From assembly GCA_019347645.1 (NCBI GenBank), contig JAHWKZ010000027.1:1-13826 (forward strand): a DNA stretch of 13,826 nt, written 5' to 3'. The notes below the pieces were generated by a model. That model saw only the letters and a program-made list of their open reading frames with translations, ran no database searches and was not told the origin of the DNA. The stretch is from Gemmatimonadota bacterium. Its GTDB lineage: Bacteria; Gemmatimonadota; Gemmatimonadetes; JACCXV01; JAHWKZ01. Shown piece by piece: positions 13,318 to 13,826 of this stretch. Both the position numbers and the translations under genes were made by a program. Positions within the stretch are counted from its first letter, which is position 1; the number at the start of each line of letters is the position of its first letter.

Positions 13318-13341
13318 CCCCGGCCGGGTTCCGGCGCGGGG
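13318..13341. terminator. Hairpin between convergent genes
   Basis: Arms CCCCGGCCGG (13318-13327) and CCGGC plus CGGGG (13331-13335 and 13337-13341, with one bulged G) form about ten pairs around a GTT loop. It lies between the CDGSH stop (13296) and the opposing stop at 13345. There is no T-run, so it may act as a GC-rich bidirectional terminator. Confidence 0.48.
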
Positions 13342-13344
13342 CTG

Positions 13345-13826
13345 CTAACCGCTGCGCGCCGCCAGGGCGTCCCGGTACACCCCCTCGACCGCCTCGGCGG
13401 CGACGTCGACGCCGAATCGGTCGAGAGCTTCCCGGGCGGCGGCGGCGAGACGCTCCGCCAAGGGCGGGCTCTCGAGCAGCCGCTCGACGGCGTCGGCGAG
13501 GTCGCGGCGGGCGCGGTCGGAGAGCGCGGCGCCGTTCCGGGCCAGCGTGTCGAGCACGCGGCGCTGCGGGGAGAGGACACGGCGGAGCAGGGCGACGTCT
13601 CGCCGGAGGGCGTGGATGTCGGGCAGCACGGACGGGTCGCCCTCGACCGCTTCGTCCTCGAGGTCGAGGATCTGCCGGTCGAGGTCGTCGAGGATCGGGA
13701 GGTAGCGCTCCCCGACGAACTCGACGATCCGTCCGGCCAGGTGCCCGGGATCGTCGAGGGCGAAGGTCGTCCGGAGGATCCGCTGGGAGATGTGATCGAT
13801 GCTCGGAACGCTCTCGCGGTGCGACG
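13345..13826 (-). CDS. 3' part of a gene: CorA-like region joined to a glycosyltransferase-like C-terminus
   Basis: The 159 visible residues are open to the right edge, so the start lies outside. The first part resembles the cytoplasmic domain of CorA-type Mg2+ transporters: HLAGRIVEFVGERYLPILDD, then LDRQILDLEDEAVEGDP, HALRRDVALLRRVLSPQRRVLD and SDRARRDL. In CorA this should run into two membrane helices with a GMN motif. Here it continues into ADAVERLLESPPLAERLAAAAREALDRFG and EAVEGVYRDALAARSG, which is typical of the end of a GT4 glycosyltransferase. There is no membrane helix or GMN before the TAG stop. It could be a true in-frame fusion, a degraded CorA or an assembly join; none can be chosen from this window. 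An internal GTG (13629) is probably not the real start. Confidence 0.6.
   Translation of the reverse strand, partial: SHRESVPSIDHISQRILRTTFALDDPGHLAGRIVEFVGERYLPILDDLDRQILDLEDEAVEGDPSVLPDIHALRRDVALLRRVLSPQRRVLDTLARNGAALSDRARRDLADAVERLLESPPLAERLAAAAREALDRFGVDVAAEAVEGVYRDALAARSG

Noticed and set aside
13345..13629. Complete small gene starting at the internal GTG 13629
   Set aside because: The same frame is open with matching CorA-like sequence to the window edge, so this is an internal fragment of a larger gene.

Overview
High-GC (about 70%) bacterial chromosomal DNA, almost fully coding, with no RNA genes, insertion sequences, CRISPR arrays or phage genes that I can see. The gene content (ECF sigma with zinc-finger anti-sigma, DUF4097 repeat proteins, many exported lipoproteins, an outer-membrane beta-barrel) points to a Gram-negative, free-living bacterium. 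The style resembles Gemmatimonadota or Acidobacteriota, but no marker gene settles the phylum.

Layout. (1) 168-3190, + strand: an ECF sigma factor, its membrane anti-sigma factor, and two exported DUF4097 proteins built from short 'VNG' beta repeats. This looks like one envelope-stress type operon. (2) 3206-3805, - strand: an exported PEBP/YbhB-type protein with a second, well-formed internal start. (3) 3952-5444, + strand: an outer-membrane protein whose stop codon overlaps the start of a 5-formyltetrahydrofolate cyclo-ligase-like gene. The porin seems to have a leaderless promoter with a 7-bp inverted repeat placed across its start codon. (4) 9885-5492, - strand: an SBP56 (selenium-binding/methanethiol oxidase)-like beta-propeller lipoprotein, a fusion of protein-L-isoaspartate methyltransferase and erythromycin-esterase-like domains, and an uncharacterised helical protein. 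(5) 9928-13296, + strand, divergent from block 4 across only 42 bp: a PQQ-dependent sugar dehydrogenase-like lipoprotein, a CNNM/CorC-like membrane protein with CBS domains, a YihY/BrkB membrane protein and a small CDGSH iron-sulfur protein. (6) 13345 to the right edge, - strand: the 3' end of a gene whose visible part looks CorA-like and then ends in a glycosyltransferase-like tail rather than the CorA membrane segment.

How the parts may work together: block 1 is a regulator plus its probable targets. Block 4 combines an exported redox-type propeller protein with a damaged-protein repair enzyme, and block 5 combines an exported sugar oxidase with ion-transport-like membrane proteins and a redox Fe-S protein. 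A stress or envelope-maintenance theme is an inference from content only. The items most worth a second look are the edge CorA/glycosyltransferase hybrid, the porin start-site operator, the dual-start PEBP gene, the methyltransferase-esterase fusion with its unknown partner, and the paired DUF4097 operon. I do not see a clear-cut, wholly new defence or mobile system here.
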